Assembly (NCBI GenBank): GCA_943348955.1
Contig: CALQZE010000027.1
Location: 1 to 6,306 of the forward strand
Source: Candidatus Uhrbacteria bacterium RIFOXYB12_FULL_58_10
GTDB taxonomy: Bacteria; Patescibacteriota; Patescibacteriia; UBA9934; GWF2-40-263
DNA: 6,306 nt
Direction of reading: 5' to 3'
This document shows, piece by piece, positions 1 to 6,306 of this stretch. The notes beneath the pieces were generated by a model, which was given only the letters and a program-made list of their open reading frames with translations, did not search any database and was not told where the DNA came from. The position numbers and the translations under genes were made by a program. Position 1 is the stretch's first letter. Each line of letters opens with the position of its first letter.

Positions 1-1
1 A

Positions 2-451
<450 letters not shown>

Positions 452-452
452 T

Positions 453-3400
453 ATGTTCAAAAAACAAGATGCTCTGAAGTCCACGGACTTCGACTCCATT
501 CGTTTGCGCCTCGCGTCCCCAGAAGCAATCCGCTCTTGGTCTTACGGAGAGGTTTCAAAACCAGAAACCATCAACTACCGAACACAAAAACCGGAAAAGA
601 GTGGTCTCTTTGCCGAAGAAATTTTTGGACCTTCAAAGGACTGGGAATGTTATTGTGGAAAGTACAAAAAAATTCGTTATAAAGGAATCGTCTGTGACAA
701 ATGTGGCGTTGAAGTAACCCACTCCATCGTTCGTCGTGAGCGCATGGGTCACATTGAACTTGCGGCTCCAATCACACACATTTGGTTTTTGCGCGGTGTC
801 CCTTCAAAGATCGGAACCGTTCTCGATCTTTCCATCCAAAACTTGGAGAAGGTTATTTACTTCGCAAGCTTCTTGATCACAGATATTAACCAAGATGCAA
901 AAGACCAAACATTGGAACAAGTGAAACAGGAATTGAAGAGCAAACAAAAAATGATCGAGGGTGAATTCACTCGCGACATTGGACGCCTCGCAGAAAAATT
1001 TGGAACCGATGAAAAGAAAATCAAGGCAGAAACAAAACGTCTTGAAGAAATTCGCGATCAAAAAACAGAGGAGCTCACAGAAGATTACGATCAAGTCATT
1101 GCTGATTTGAAAGAAATGGAAGTGCTCCGCATTATTTCTGAACAAACCTACCACGAGTGGTCTCTTAAGTACGGACATATCTTTGAAGCCGGCATTGGTG
1201 CAGGAGCCGTCAAAGAAATGTTGCGCCGCATCAACGTAGAAGACACGATGCATCAATTGGAAGAGGAATTGAAAAATGCGACTCGCACAAAACGTGACCG
1301 TGTTCTTCGTCGCTTGAAATTGTTGAAGTCCCTTCACGTAAACGGCATCAAGCCAGAATGGATGGTGCTCGCAGCCGTACCAATTATTCCACCAGATTTG
1401 CGTCCGATGGTTCCACTTGATGGAGGTCGTTTCGCCACATCTGATTTGAACGATTTGTACCGTCGTGTGATCAACCGTAACAACCGTTTGCGCCGCCTCT
1501 TTGAGTTGAACGCACCGGAAGTTATTTCTCGTAACGAGAAACGCATGTTGCAAGAGGCTGTTGATTCATTGATCGACAACTCTGCACGTCATTCAAAAAC
1601 GGTTATCGCGGCAACCGGAAAGAAGCGTCAATTGAAATCTCTTGCTGACCAGTTGAAAGGAAAGCAAGGTCGTTTCCGTCAGAACTTGCTCGGAAAGCGT
1701 ATCGATTATTCCGGACGTTCCGTAATCGTTGTCGGACCTCACTTGAAATTGGACCAATGTGGTATTCCAAAAAAGATGGCGCTCGAACTTTTCAAACCAT
1801 TCATCATCGCAAAATTGATTGAACGTGAATACGTTCACAACATCCGTAGTGCAAACCGATTTATTGAATCTGATCGTCCGGAGACTTGGGATATTTTGGA
1901 AGAGGTTACAAAAGATGCATTTGTGCTTTTGAACCGTGCTCCGACCCTTCACCGTCTCGGTATTCAAGCGTTCCGTCCAACATTGATTGAAGGAAAAGCA
2001 CTTCAGATTCACCCACTCGTTTGTGATGCGTATAACGCCGACTTCGATGGAGACCAAATGGCTGTTCACGTGCCTCTCACAGAAGAGGCTCGTGCGGAAG
2101 CTCGTGAACTCATGCTTGCAACAAAGAACTTGCTCAAGCCTGCGCACGGAGGACCGGTTGCAACACCTGGAAAAGATATCGCATGGGGAATTTTTTACCT
2201 CACGATGGTTCTCGAAGATGTTCCAACAGATCGCACGGGTCTTCCTGTCTTTGCAAACGAAAATGATGCTCTCTACGCCGTCACCACAGAAAAATTGGGA
2301 TTGCGCAGTTGGATTGTTGCCCGTTTGAAGAGCGGAGAAATCCTCACAACAACTCCAGGTCGTATTCTCGTGAACATGCAATTTCCAAAAGAAGTTCCGT
2401 TCATGAACGAGACGATGGGAAAGAAAGAATTGGCCGCCGTTGTAAAATATTATCTCGAGCTTCATGGTTCAGAAAAAACGGCAGAGTTCTTGGATCGTTT
2501 GAAAGAAATCGGATTCAAATATTCTACAAAGGCTGGTTACTCTTACGGAATGGCAAACCTTCCAATCATTGAAAACAAAAAAGAATTGATTGCCGAAGGT
2601 GAACGCCGCGTTCGTGAAGTAGAAGAATACTTCTCACAAGGATTGCTCACGCAATCAGAACGTCACTCTTCCATCATCAAAATCTGGAACGAGATCAAAG
2701 ACAAAATTGCAGATGAGTCTAAAAAGGCTCTTCCAAAAGACAACCCTGCTTACACGATGATCGAGTCTGGTGCCCGTGGAACATGGGGACAGATGACGCA
2801 GACCGTCGGTATGAAAGGACTCGTGTCTAACCCATCTGGAGAAATTATCGAACTTCCTGTTACATCTTCTTTCCGTGATGGTTACGATGTGCTCGAATTC
2901 TTTATCTCTTCTCACGGTGTGCGAAAAGGTTTGACCGATACGGCTCTTCGTACAGCAAACGCAGGTTACCTCACCCGTCGTCTCGTGGACGTGGCACAAG
3001 ATGTCAGTGTCAGTGAAATTGATTGTGGAGATGATGCGGGTGTTCACTTGACCAAGAAAGAATCCGATGAAATTGGAGAACCACTCATCATCCGTATTCT
3101 CGGTCGTGTCACCTTATCTGATATCGTTAAACCGGGTGGTCGCAAAGTGATTGTTCCTGCAGGGGAGCTCGTCATGGAAGGACATATCCGTGAAATTGAA
3201 GAAGCAAAAGATGAATTGCAAGAAGTGCATATTCGTTCCGTCATGACGTGTAAATTACGTCGCGGTGTTTGTCAGAAGTGTTACGGTTACGATTTGGCCT
3301 ACAACAAGTTGGTTAAACTCGGAACATCCGTTGGAATCATGGCCGCACAATCCATCGGAGAACCTGGAACACAGCTCACCATGCGTACCTTCCATACCGG

Positions 3401-4493
3401 AGGAGTCGCTGGAAAAGACATCACGCAAGGTTTGCCTCGTGTGGAAGAATTGTTCGAGGCCCGCAATCCAAAACAAAAAGCAATCATGTCTGAGGTCGCT
3501 GGAAAAATTTCTGTGGACACAGCATCACGTGAAATCGTTCAAGCCGGAACCGGAAAACAGATTGTGGATATGCGCCCAGGACAAAAAACCGTCGAGGTCG
3601 CCTATGAAGGAACAGAAGAAGAAGCGGTTATCTACGGTAAGGCTGGAAAGTTGGTTGTCAAAGACGGTGCAAGCGTGATCGCTGGCCAAGTCATCGCGAC
3701 AAAGTCCGACGGAACAGAATTGACCGCAATCGCTAAGGGAATCGTGAAGGCAGAAAAAGCGGGAATCGCAACGCTTCTTTACGAAACCAAAAAAGTCCGC
3801 GAGTACATCATTCCACCTGGATTCTCTCTTTACGTGAAAGATGGCGATGAAGTGCAAGCTGGTGACGCTCTTACGGATGGAAACTTGGACTTGCAAGTTT
3901 TGTTCAAAACAAAAGGACAAGACGCCGTGCAAAAATATCTTTCAAAAGAAATCCAATTTATCTACGCGTCTCAAGGACAGAAGCTCAACAACAAACATAT
4001 CGAAATCATCATTCGCCAAATGTTCTCACGTGTTCGCGTGATCGACACAGGTGACACTGATTTGTTGCCAGGAGAAATTATCGAAAAGGCAACGTACTTG
4101 GATGCAAACGATGCAGTGAAAAAAGGTGGAGAAATCGCAACAGGTGAATTGCTCTTCCTCGGAATCACAAAGATTTCTCTTTCGACAGATTCCTGGTTGT
4201 CTTCCGCTTCCTTCCAAGAAACAGCACGTGTTCTTATTAACGCTGCTGTGACCGGAAAGATCGACCGCCTCGAAGGGTTGAAAGAAAACGTGATCATCGG
4301 ACGTCTCATTCCTGCGGGAACCGGATTTAAGGACATGGGAGAAAAGCTCATCGGCAAAATGCCGGTCTATGTCGATGATGTTCCTGAAGCAAAACCAGAT
4401 TTGCTCGACGAGGAAATCAAACGAGCGTTTGAAGAAAACAAAGAAATTGATCGAACCGCAACAACAAAGGCAGAAGCAGGAGAAGCTGTTTAG
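453..4493 (+). CDS. rpoC: DNA-directed RNA polymerase subunit beta'
   Basis: This is a full-length RpoC of 1346 aa, the large subunit that carries the catalytic Mg2+ site. Domains in order: an N-terminal zinc ribbon with C66, C68, C81 and C84; clamp helices around 326-372, the main sigma-binding surface ([19 protein letters not shown]); and the rudder/lid region leading to [20 protein letters not shown] at 403-422. The catalytic loop NADFDGDQM has D530, D532 and D534. The bridge helix is around 814-850. A second zinc site has C858, C933, C940 and C943. The trigger loop has M977, R978 and H981. The C-terminal switch/omega-contact region ends near [17 protein letters not shown]. The trigger loop continues directly into [24 protein letters not shown], so the E. 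coli-type SI3 insertion is absent. Yet the protein is well above the roughly 1200 aa of SI3-less Firmicutes. The extra length is mostly a charged coiled-coil block at about 146-224 and an extra barrel-like repeat at about 1048-1120. The start is fixed by homology ([18 protein letters not shown]) and by the rpoB stop one base upstream. It ends with two consecutive TAG codons and no frameshift is seen. Confidence 0.99.
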   Translation: MFKKQDALKSTDFDSIRLRLASPEAIRSWSYGEVSKPETINYRTQKPEKSGLFAEEIFGPSKDWECYCGKYKKIRYKGIVCDKCGVEVTHSIVRRERMGHIELAAPITHIWFLRGVPSKIGTVLDLSIQNLEKVIYFASFLITDINQDAKDQTLEQVKQELKSKQKMIEGEFTRDIGRLAEKFGTDEKKIKAETKRLEEIRDQKTEELTEDYDQVIADLKEMEVLRIISEQTYHEWSLKYGHIFEAGIGAGAVKEMLRRINVEDTMHQLEEELKNATRTKRDRVLRRLKLLKSLHVNGIKPEWMVLAAVPIIPPDLRPMVPLDGGRFATSDLNDLYRRVINRNNRLRRLFELNAPEVISRNEKRMLQEAVDSLIDNSARHSKTVIAATGKKRQLKSLADQLKGKQGRFRQNLLGKRIDYSGRSVIVVGPHLKLDQCGIPKKMALELFKPFIIAKLIEREYVHNIRSANRFIESDRPETWDILEEVTKDAFVLLNRAPTLHRLGIQAFRPTLIEGKALQIHPLVCDAYNADFDGDQMAVHVPLTEEARAEARELMLATKNLLKPAHGGPVATPGKDIAWGIFYLTMVLEDVPTDRTGLPVFANENDALYAVTTEKLGLRSWIVARLKSGEILTTTPGRILVNMQFPKEVPFMNETMGKKELAAVVKYYLELHGSEKTAEFLDRLKEIGFKYSTKAGYSYGMANLPIIENKKELIAEGERRVREVEEYFSQGLLTQSERHSSIIKIWNEIKDKIADESKKALPKDNPAYTMIESGARGTWGQMTQTVGMKGLVSNPSGEIIELPVTSSFRDGYDVLEFFISSHGVRKGLTDTALRTANAGYLTRRLVDVAQDVSVSEIDCGDDAGVHLTKKESDEIGEPLIIRILGRVTLSDIVKPGGRKVIVPAGELVMEGHIREIEEAKDELQEVHIRSVMTCKLRRGVCQKCYGYDLAYNKLVKLGTSVGIMAAQSIGEPGTQLTMRTFHTGGVAGKDITQGLPRVEELFEARNPKQKAIMSEVAGKISVDTASREIVQAGTGKQIVDMRPGQKTVEVAYEGTEEEAVIYGKAGKLVVKDGASVIAGQVIATKSDGTELTAIAKGIVKAEKAGIATLLYETKKVREYIIPPGFSLYVKDGDEVQAGDALTDGNLDLQVLFKTKGQDAVQKYLSKEIQFIYASQGQKLNNKHIEIIIRQMFSRVRVIDTGDTDLLPGEIIEKATYLDANDAVKKGGEIATGELLFLGITKISLSTDSWLSSASFQETARVLINAAVTGKIDRLEGLKENVIIGRLIPAGTGFKDMGEKLIGKMPVYVDDVPEAKPDLLDEEIKRAFEENKEIDRTATTKAEAGEAV

Positions 4494-4499
4494 TAGCAC

Positions 4500-4526
4500 A
4501 AAAACCACTCTTCCCGAGTGGTTTTT
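4500..4526 (+). terminator. intrinsic terminator after rpoC
   Basis: An 11-bp perfect stem lies just after the rpoC stop codons. AAAAACCACTC (4500-4510) pairs with GAGTGGTTTTT (4516-4526) around a five-base TTCCC loop, and the right arm ends in a T run. The A run on the left arm gives a T run on the opposite strand, so the same hairpin could also stop transcription coming from the right. It closes the rpoBC operon and separates it from yebC. Confidence 0.9.
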
Positions 4527-4564
4527 GATTTGATAGACTGCGGGTAGAAATTCAATGTACTTCT

Positions 4565-5287
4565 ATGTCCGGACACTCCAAATTTCACACGATTGCAAAG
4601 AAAAAAGGTGCGGCTGATTCACAGCGTGCGGTTGTTTTTGCGAAGTTTGCAAAAACAATTGCTGTTGCCGCAAGATCCGGTGGAAGTGATCCTACTTTTA
4701 ATTTTCAATTACGGATGGCGATTGATGCGGCGAAGGCTGTGAACATGCCGAAGGATAATATTGAACGCGCCATTAAACATGGAAGCGGGGAAGACGGCAC
4801 CGGACAAATCGATGAAGTGATTTATGAAGGATTCGGTCCGGGAGGTTCGGCAATTTTGGTGAAGTGTCTCACGGATAATCGTAATCGATCTGTTGCGGAA
4901 GTAAAACATATCACAAGTAAAAATGGCGGGGTAATCGGTGCGCAGGGAAGTGTGATGTGGATGTTTGAAAAAAAAGGTGTCGTTACGATTGAAGATGTAA
5001 GTGTCATTAAAGATCGAGATGCGTTCGAGCTTGCGATGATTGATGCGGGAGCGGAGGACATTCAAGAAGAAGATGATATCATTGAAGTTGTCAGCGCACC
5101 GGAAGGATTGAAGCGCATTTCCGATGCTGTCGAATCGCTTAAAATAAAGCCGACTTCAGTTGAGATCGTCTATTTACCTAAAGAACAATTGATCATCACA
5201 GATTCCGTCATTCAAACGGAACTTGAGAAACTTTTGGATGCTCTGAATGATCTTGAAGATGTCGATCAGGTTTACATAAACGTATGA
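4565..5287 (+). CDS. yebC: YebC/PmpR (TACO1) family protein
   Basis: This 240-aa protein is the normal length for the YebC family. Family members were first described as DNA-binding regulators (PmpR) and are now also linked to translation, helping ribosomes through difficult sequences such as proline runs; mitochondrial TACO1 is the eukaryotic relative. The N-terminal helical domain (1-80) begins MSGHSKFHTIAKKKGAAD, followed by a lysine/arginine-rich helix region and NMPKDNIERAI at 60-70. The two following alpha/beta domains show YEGFGPGG (87-94), CLTDNRNR (101-108), SKNGG (118-122) and GSVMWMFEKKGVV (128-140), and the end DVDQVYINV is typical. Residue 7 is Phe where most members have Trp. 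The start follows from the conserved MSGHSK opening. No Shine-Dalgarno site precedes it, and only 38 bases separate it from the rpoC terminator. Its TGA stop overlaps the ruvC ATG. The exact function in this organism cannot be told from sequence. Confidence 0.96.
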   Translation: MSGHSKFHTIAKKKGAADSQRAVVFAKFAKTIAVAARSGGSDPTFNFQLRMAIDAAKAVNMPKDNIERAIKHGSGEDGTGQIDEVIYEGFGPGGSAILVKCLTDNRNRSVAEVKHITSKNGGVIGAQGSVMWMFEKKGVVTIEDVSVIKDRDAFELAMIDAGAEDIQEEDDIIEVVSAPEGLKRISDAVESLKIKPTSVEIVYLPKEQLIITDSVIQTELEKLLDALNDLEDVDQVYINV

Positions 5288-5772
5288 GTAAAAAAGAAGG
5301 TTACATCATCATGGGAATTGATCCTGGCTTTGGCCGGATGGGATTTGGCGTTATCTACGTTGAGGGAATGTCTGCCGCGCTTATTGATTACGGTGTGATC
5401 ACGACAACAAGTGGGGATGCATTCGAAAATCGATTGTTGCATATCGCAAATGATCTCGAAGAACTCTTCGTTCATCACAAACCAAATTACGTCGCGATTG
5501 AAAAACTCTTTTTCGGAAAAAGTGCGACAACCGCGATGCAAGTTGCAGAAGCACGCGGTATTGCCTTATTGATGACCGCACGCGCCGGAGTTCCGATCGC
5601 AGAATTTACACCAGCACAAATAAAGAAAGCAACGACAGGTGATGGAAAAGCGACAAAGGCTGGTATGCAGAAAATGGTTCAACAGTTACTCGGTCTCGAT
5701 CGCATCCCAAAGCCAGATGACGCCGCAGATGCGCTCGCGATTGCATTAACAGCAATGGGGAAGAGATGGTAA
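5284..5772 (+). CDS. ruvC: crossover junction endodeoxyribonuclease RuvC
   Basis: RuvC cuts Holliday junctions symmetrically at the end of homologous recombination, normally together with the RuvAB branch-migration motor. The 162-aa length fits the family. It has the RNase H-like fold signature: GIDPGFGRMGFGVI at 11-24 with catalytic D13; VAIEKLFFGKSATTAMQVAEARG at 70-92 with catalytic E73; and PDDAADALAIAL near 144-154 with catalytic D146 and D149. The aromatic residues after E73 (F76, F77) match the position of the junction-opening Phe. Basic residues K114, K115 and K125 lie where DNA-contacting lysines occur. The ATG at 5284 overlaps the yebC stop (ATGA), which favours coupled translation. 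An internal ATG at 5311 (M10) has GAAGG ten bases upstream, but starting there would remove the first beta strand before D13, so 5284 is preferred. No ruvA or ruvB follows within the window. The stop is TAA at 5770-5772. Confidence 0.97.
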   Translation: MSKKEGYIIMGIDPGFGRMGFGVIYVEGMSAALIDYGVITTTSGDAFENRLLHIANDLEELFVHHKPNYVAIEKLFFGKSATTAMQVAEARGIALLMTARAGVPIAEFTPAQIKKATTGDGKATKAGMQKMVQQLLGLDRIPKPDDAADALAIALTAMGKRW

Positions 5773-5800
5773 TCACCGATAAACAGAGGGAATGTGACTC

Positions 5801-5829
5801 TTGTCAAAAATCCCCCATTCCATTATGAT
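5801..5829 (+). promoter_or_regulatory. sigma70-type promoter of the tRNA-Gly gene
   Basis: The -35 box TTGTCA (5801-5806) and the -10 box TATGAT (5824-5829) each match the consensus at five of six positions and are separated by exactly 17 bases. The predicted transcription start near 5836 lies about six bases before the mature tRNA 5' end at 5842. It lies in the 69-base gap after ruvC, so the tRNA need not depend on ruvC transcription. Confidence 0.8.
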
Positions 5830-5841
5830 ATTGCCATATCC

Positions 5842-5916
5842 GCGGGTATCGTATAGCGGTTATTATCTCAGTTTTCCAAACTGATGATGCGGGTTCGACT
5901 CCCGCTACCCGCTCCA
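5842..5916 (+). tRNA. tRNA-Gly, anticodon UCC, CCA encoded
   Basis: All four arms fold. The acceptor is GCGGGTA (5842-5848) with TACCCGC (5906-5912). The D arm starts at 5851 with a G-T pair closing it and a GG in the loop (5858-5859). The anticodon stem TCAGT (5868-5872) pairs with ACTGA (5880-5884). The T stem GCGGG/CCCGC (5889-5893, 5901-5905) encloses the loop TTCGACT. The seven-base anticodon loop TTTCCAA puts TCC at 5875-5877, which reads GGA and GGG. The discriminator is T5913, followed by an encoded CCA (5914-5916). From memory the sequence closely resembles E. coli glyT. It is expected to be charged by glycyl-tRNA synthetase. No intron or second tRNA is seen nearby. Confidence 0.97.
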
Positions 5917-5917
5917 C

Positions 5918-5947
5918 AAAAGACTCTGACTCACGTCAGGGTTTTTT
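5918..5947 (+). terminator. intrinsic terminator of the tRNA gene
   Basis: CTCTGAC (5924-5930) pairs with GTCAGGG (5935-5941), with one T-G wobble, around a TCAC loop. A T6 run (5942-5947) follows, then GTTTT. The A-rich stretch 5918-5923 can extend the stem by pairing with the T run. It starts two bases after the encoded CCA, as expected for a single-tRNA transcript. Confidence 0.85.
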
Positions 5948-5957
5948 GTTTTGATGC

Positions 5958-5986
5958 TTTTAAAAATTTAACCTATCTAATATACT
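5958..5986 (+). promoter_or_regulatory. possible promoter of the right-edge gene
   Basis: TATACT (5981-5986) is a good -10 match in an AT-rich gap between the tRNA terminator and the ATG at 6014. The -35 position at 17-base spacing (TTTTAA, 5958-5963) matches only three of six bases. A better-looking TTGATG at 5951 is 24 bases away, too far. If real, the transcript would start near 5993 with a leader of about 20 bases and no Shine-Dalgarno site. Confidence 0.4.
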
Positions 5987-6013
5987 GTCCGTATTAGTTT
6001 GTAATTTGATTAT

Positions 6014-6306
6014 ATGGAAAATAGAGAAGCGGCAAGAGCCGCCGCGGTCGTTGAGCAGAATTCAAAAGAATTGCGCAGATTAGTAACAGAACAAGCAGGA
6101 TATACCCACGTTCAAAGCGTTGCAGAACTTGATCTTACTCCTGAGGAATTGAAGAAGATTGAATATGCGACTCCTGGAAGGGAAGGAGTGGCTTATTTTA
6201 AATCTCAGACAGTGGATGGAAAAGAAGTTAAGGCTTTGATTAGAGCACTTGGTGGAAGATATGTTGCTGCGGATATTTTTTCCGAAGCTTTTCCAGGCGG
6301 ACATGG
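6014..6306 (+). CDS. hypothetical protein, N-terminal part (cut by window edge)
   Basis: An open frame of 97 codons runs from ATG 6014 to the right edge without a stop. I do not recognise the family. The opening (MENREAARAAAVVEQNSKEL) is a charged, alanine-rich segment likely to be helical. A second helix-like stretch, LTPEELKKIEYATPG, follows near 41-55. A more mixed, foldable region then has GREGVAYFKSQTVDGKEVKA and LGGRYVAADIFSEAFPGG. There is no signal peptide or membrane segment in the visible part and no cysteine. It reads like a soluble cytoplasmic protein, but this is only an impression. No Shine-Dalgarno site precedes the ATG. Support for its being real comes from the preceding terminator and possible -10, and from frame-consistent amino acid composition. 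Six of its seven arginines use AGA/AGG, unlike rpoC, yebC and ruvC, which use CGN almost throughout. It could be an accessory or lineage-specific gene, or simply a weakly expressed one. Confidence 0.65.
   Translation, partial: MENREAARAAAVVEQNSKELRRLVTEQAGYTHVQSVAELDLTPEELKKIEYATPGREGVAYFKSQTVDGKEVKALIRALGGRYVAADIFSEAFPGGH

Noticed and set aside
804..1553. Long minus-strand open frame inside rpoC (249 codons), and other minus-strand frames up to 290 codons
   Set aside because: They lie opposite strongly conserved RpoC coding sequence, have Cys/Phe/Ser-rich compositions typical of antisense frames, and show no family motif or start signal.
4530..4556. Possible yebC promoter TTGATA (4530-4535) with TTCAAT (4551-4556)
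   Set aside because: The -10 matches only four of six bases and the spacing is 15, so it is not strong enough to list as a feature; discussed under findings.
5311..5772. Alternative ruvC start at the internal ATG 5311
   Set aside because: It has a better Shine-Dalgarno context (GAAGG), but it would delete the first beta strand just before catalytic D13, and the ATGA overlap supports 5284.
5789..5821. Inverted repeat GGAATG (5789-5794) / CATTCC (5816-5821) around the tRNA promoter -35 box
   Set aside because: Only six base pairs with a 21-base loop and no T run. Too weak for a terminator, and one copy is not enough to call an operator.
6080..6304. Minus-strand frame of 74 codons opposite the right-edge gene
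   Set aside because: It is rich in Ser, Phe and Cys as antisense frames often are. The + strand frame over the same bases has a better composition, an upstream -10 and a terminator boundary before it. I cannot exclude it fully because the + gene is unrecognised.

Overview
The window is a stretch of ordinary-looking bacterial chromosome with the genes packed on the + strand. It holds the 3' end of rpoB, a complete rpoC, yebC, ruvC, a tRNA-Gly(UCC) gene and the first 97 codons of an unrecognised gene that runs off the right edge. The proteins are clearly bacterial. The RpoC core wording (lid, rudder and active-site region), the small intergenic gaps, the weak use of Shine-Dalgarno sites and two lineage-type RpoC insertions lean towards a Patescibacteria/CPR-like organism. 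That is a judgement from memory of the family, not something the window proves. TGA acts as a normal stop: yebC ends in TGA inside an ATGA overlap with ruvC. This argues against the Gracilibacteria/Absconditabacteria code in which TGA means glycine.

Layout. Positions 2-451 are the C-terminal 149 residues of the RNA polymerase beta subunit. One base later rpoC (453-4493, beta', 1346 aa) begins, so the two subunits are cotranscribed. A tandem stop (TAG TAG) and a strong hairpin terminator (4500-4526) close the rpoBC operon. A second unit, yebC-ruvC (4565-5772), follows, with the two genes overlapping by four bases. Next comes a well-formed sigma70-type promoter (-35 5801-5806, -10 5824-5829) driving a single tRNA-Gly gene with encoded CCA (5842-5916) and its own terminator (5918-5947). 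The last unit is an unrecognised reading frame from 6014 to the right edge, probably with its own -10 element.

How the genes work together. rpoB and rpoC encode the two large subunits that form the RNA polymerase active centre. YebC is a conserved translation-associated or regulatory protein and RuvC is the Holliday-junction resolvase; the yebC-ruvC adjacency is also found in E. coli and many other bacteria. The tRNA serves GGA/GGG glycine codons, and GGA is used heavily in rpoC. I see no mobile element, CRISPR array or obvious new multi-gene system. The items most worth a second look are two insertions in RpoC (a charged coiled-coil block near residues 146-224 and an extra barrel-like repeat near 1048-1120) and the unknown right-edge gene, whose arginine codon use differs sharply from its neighbours.
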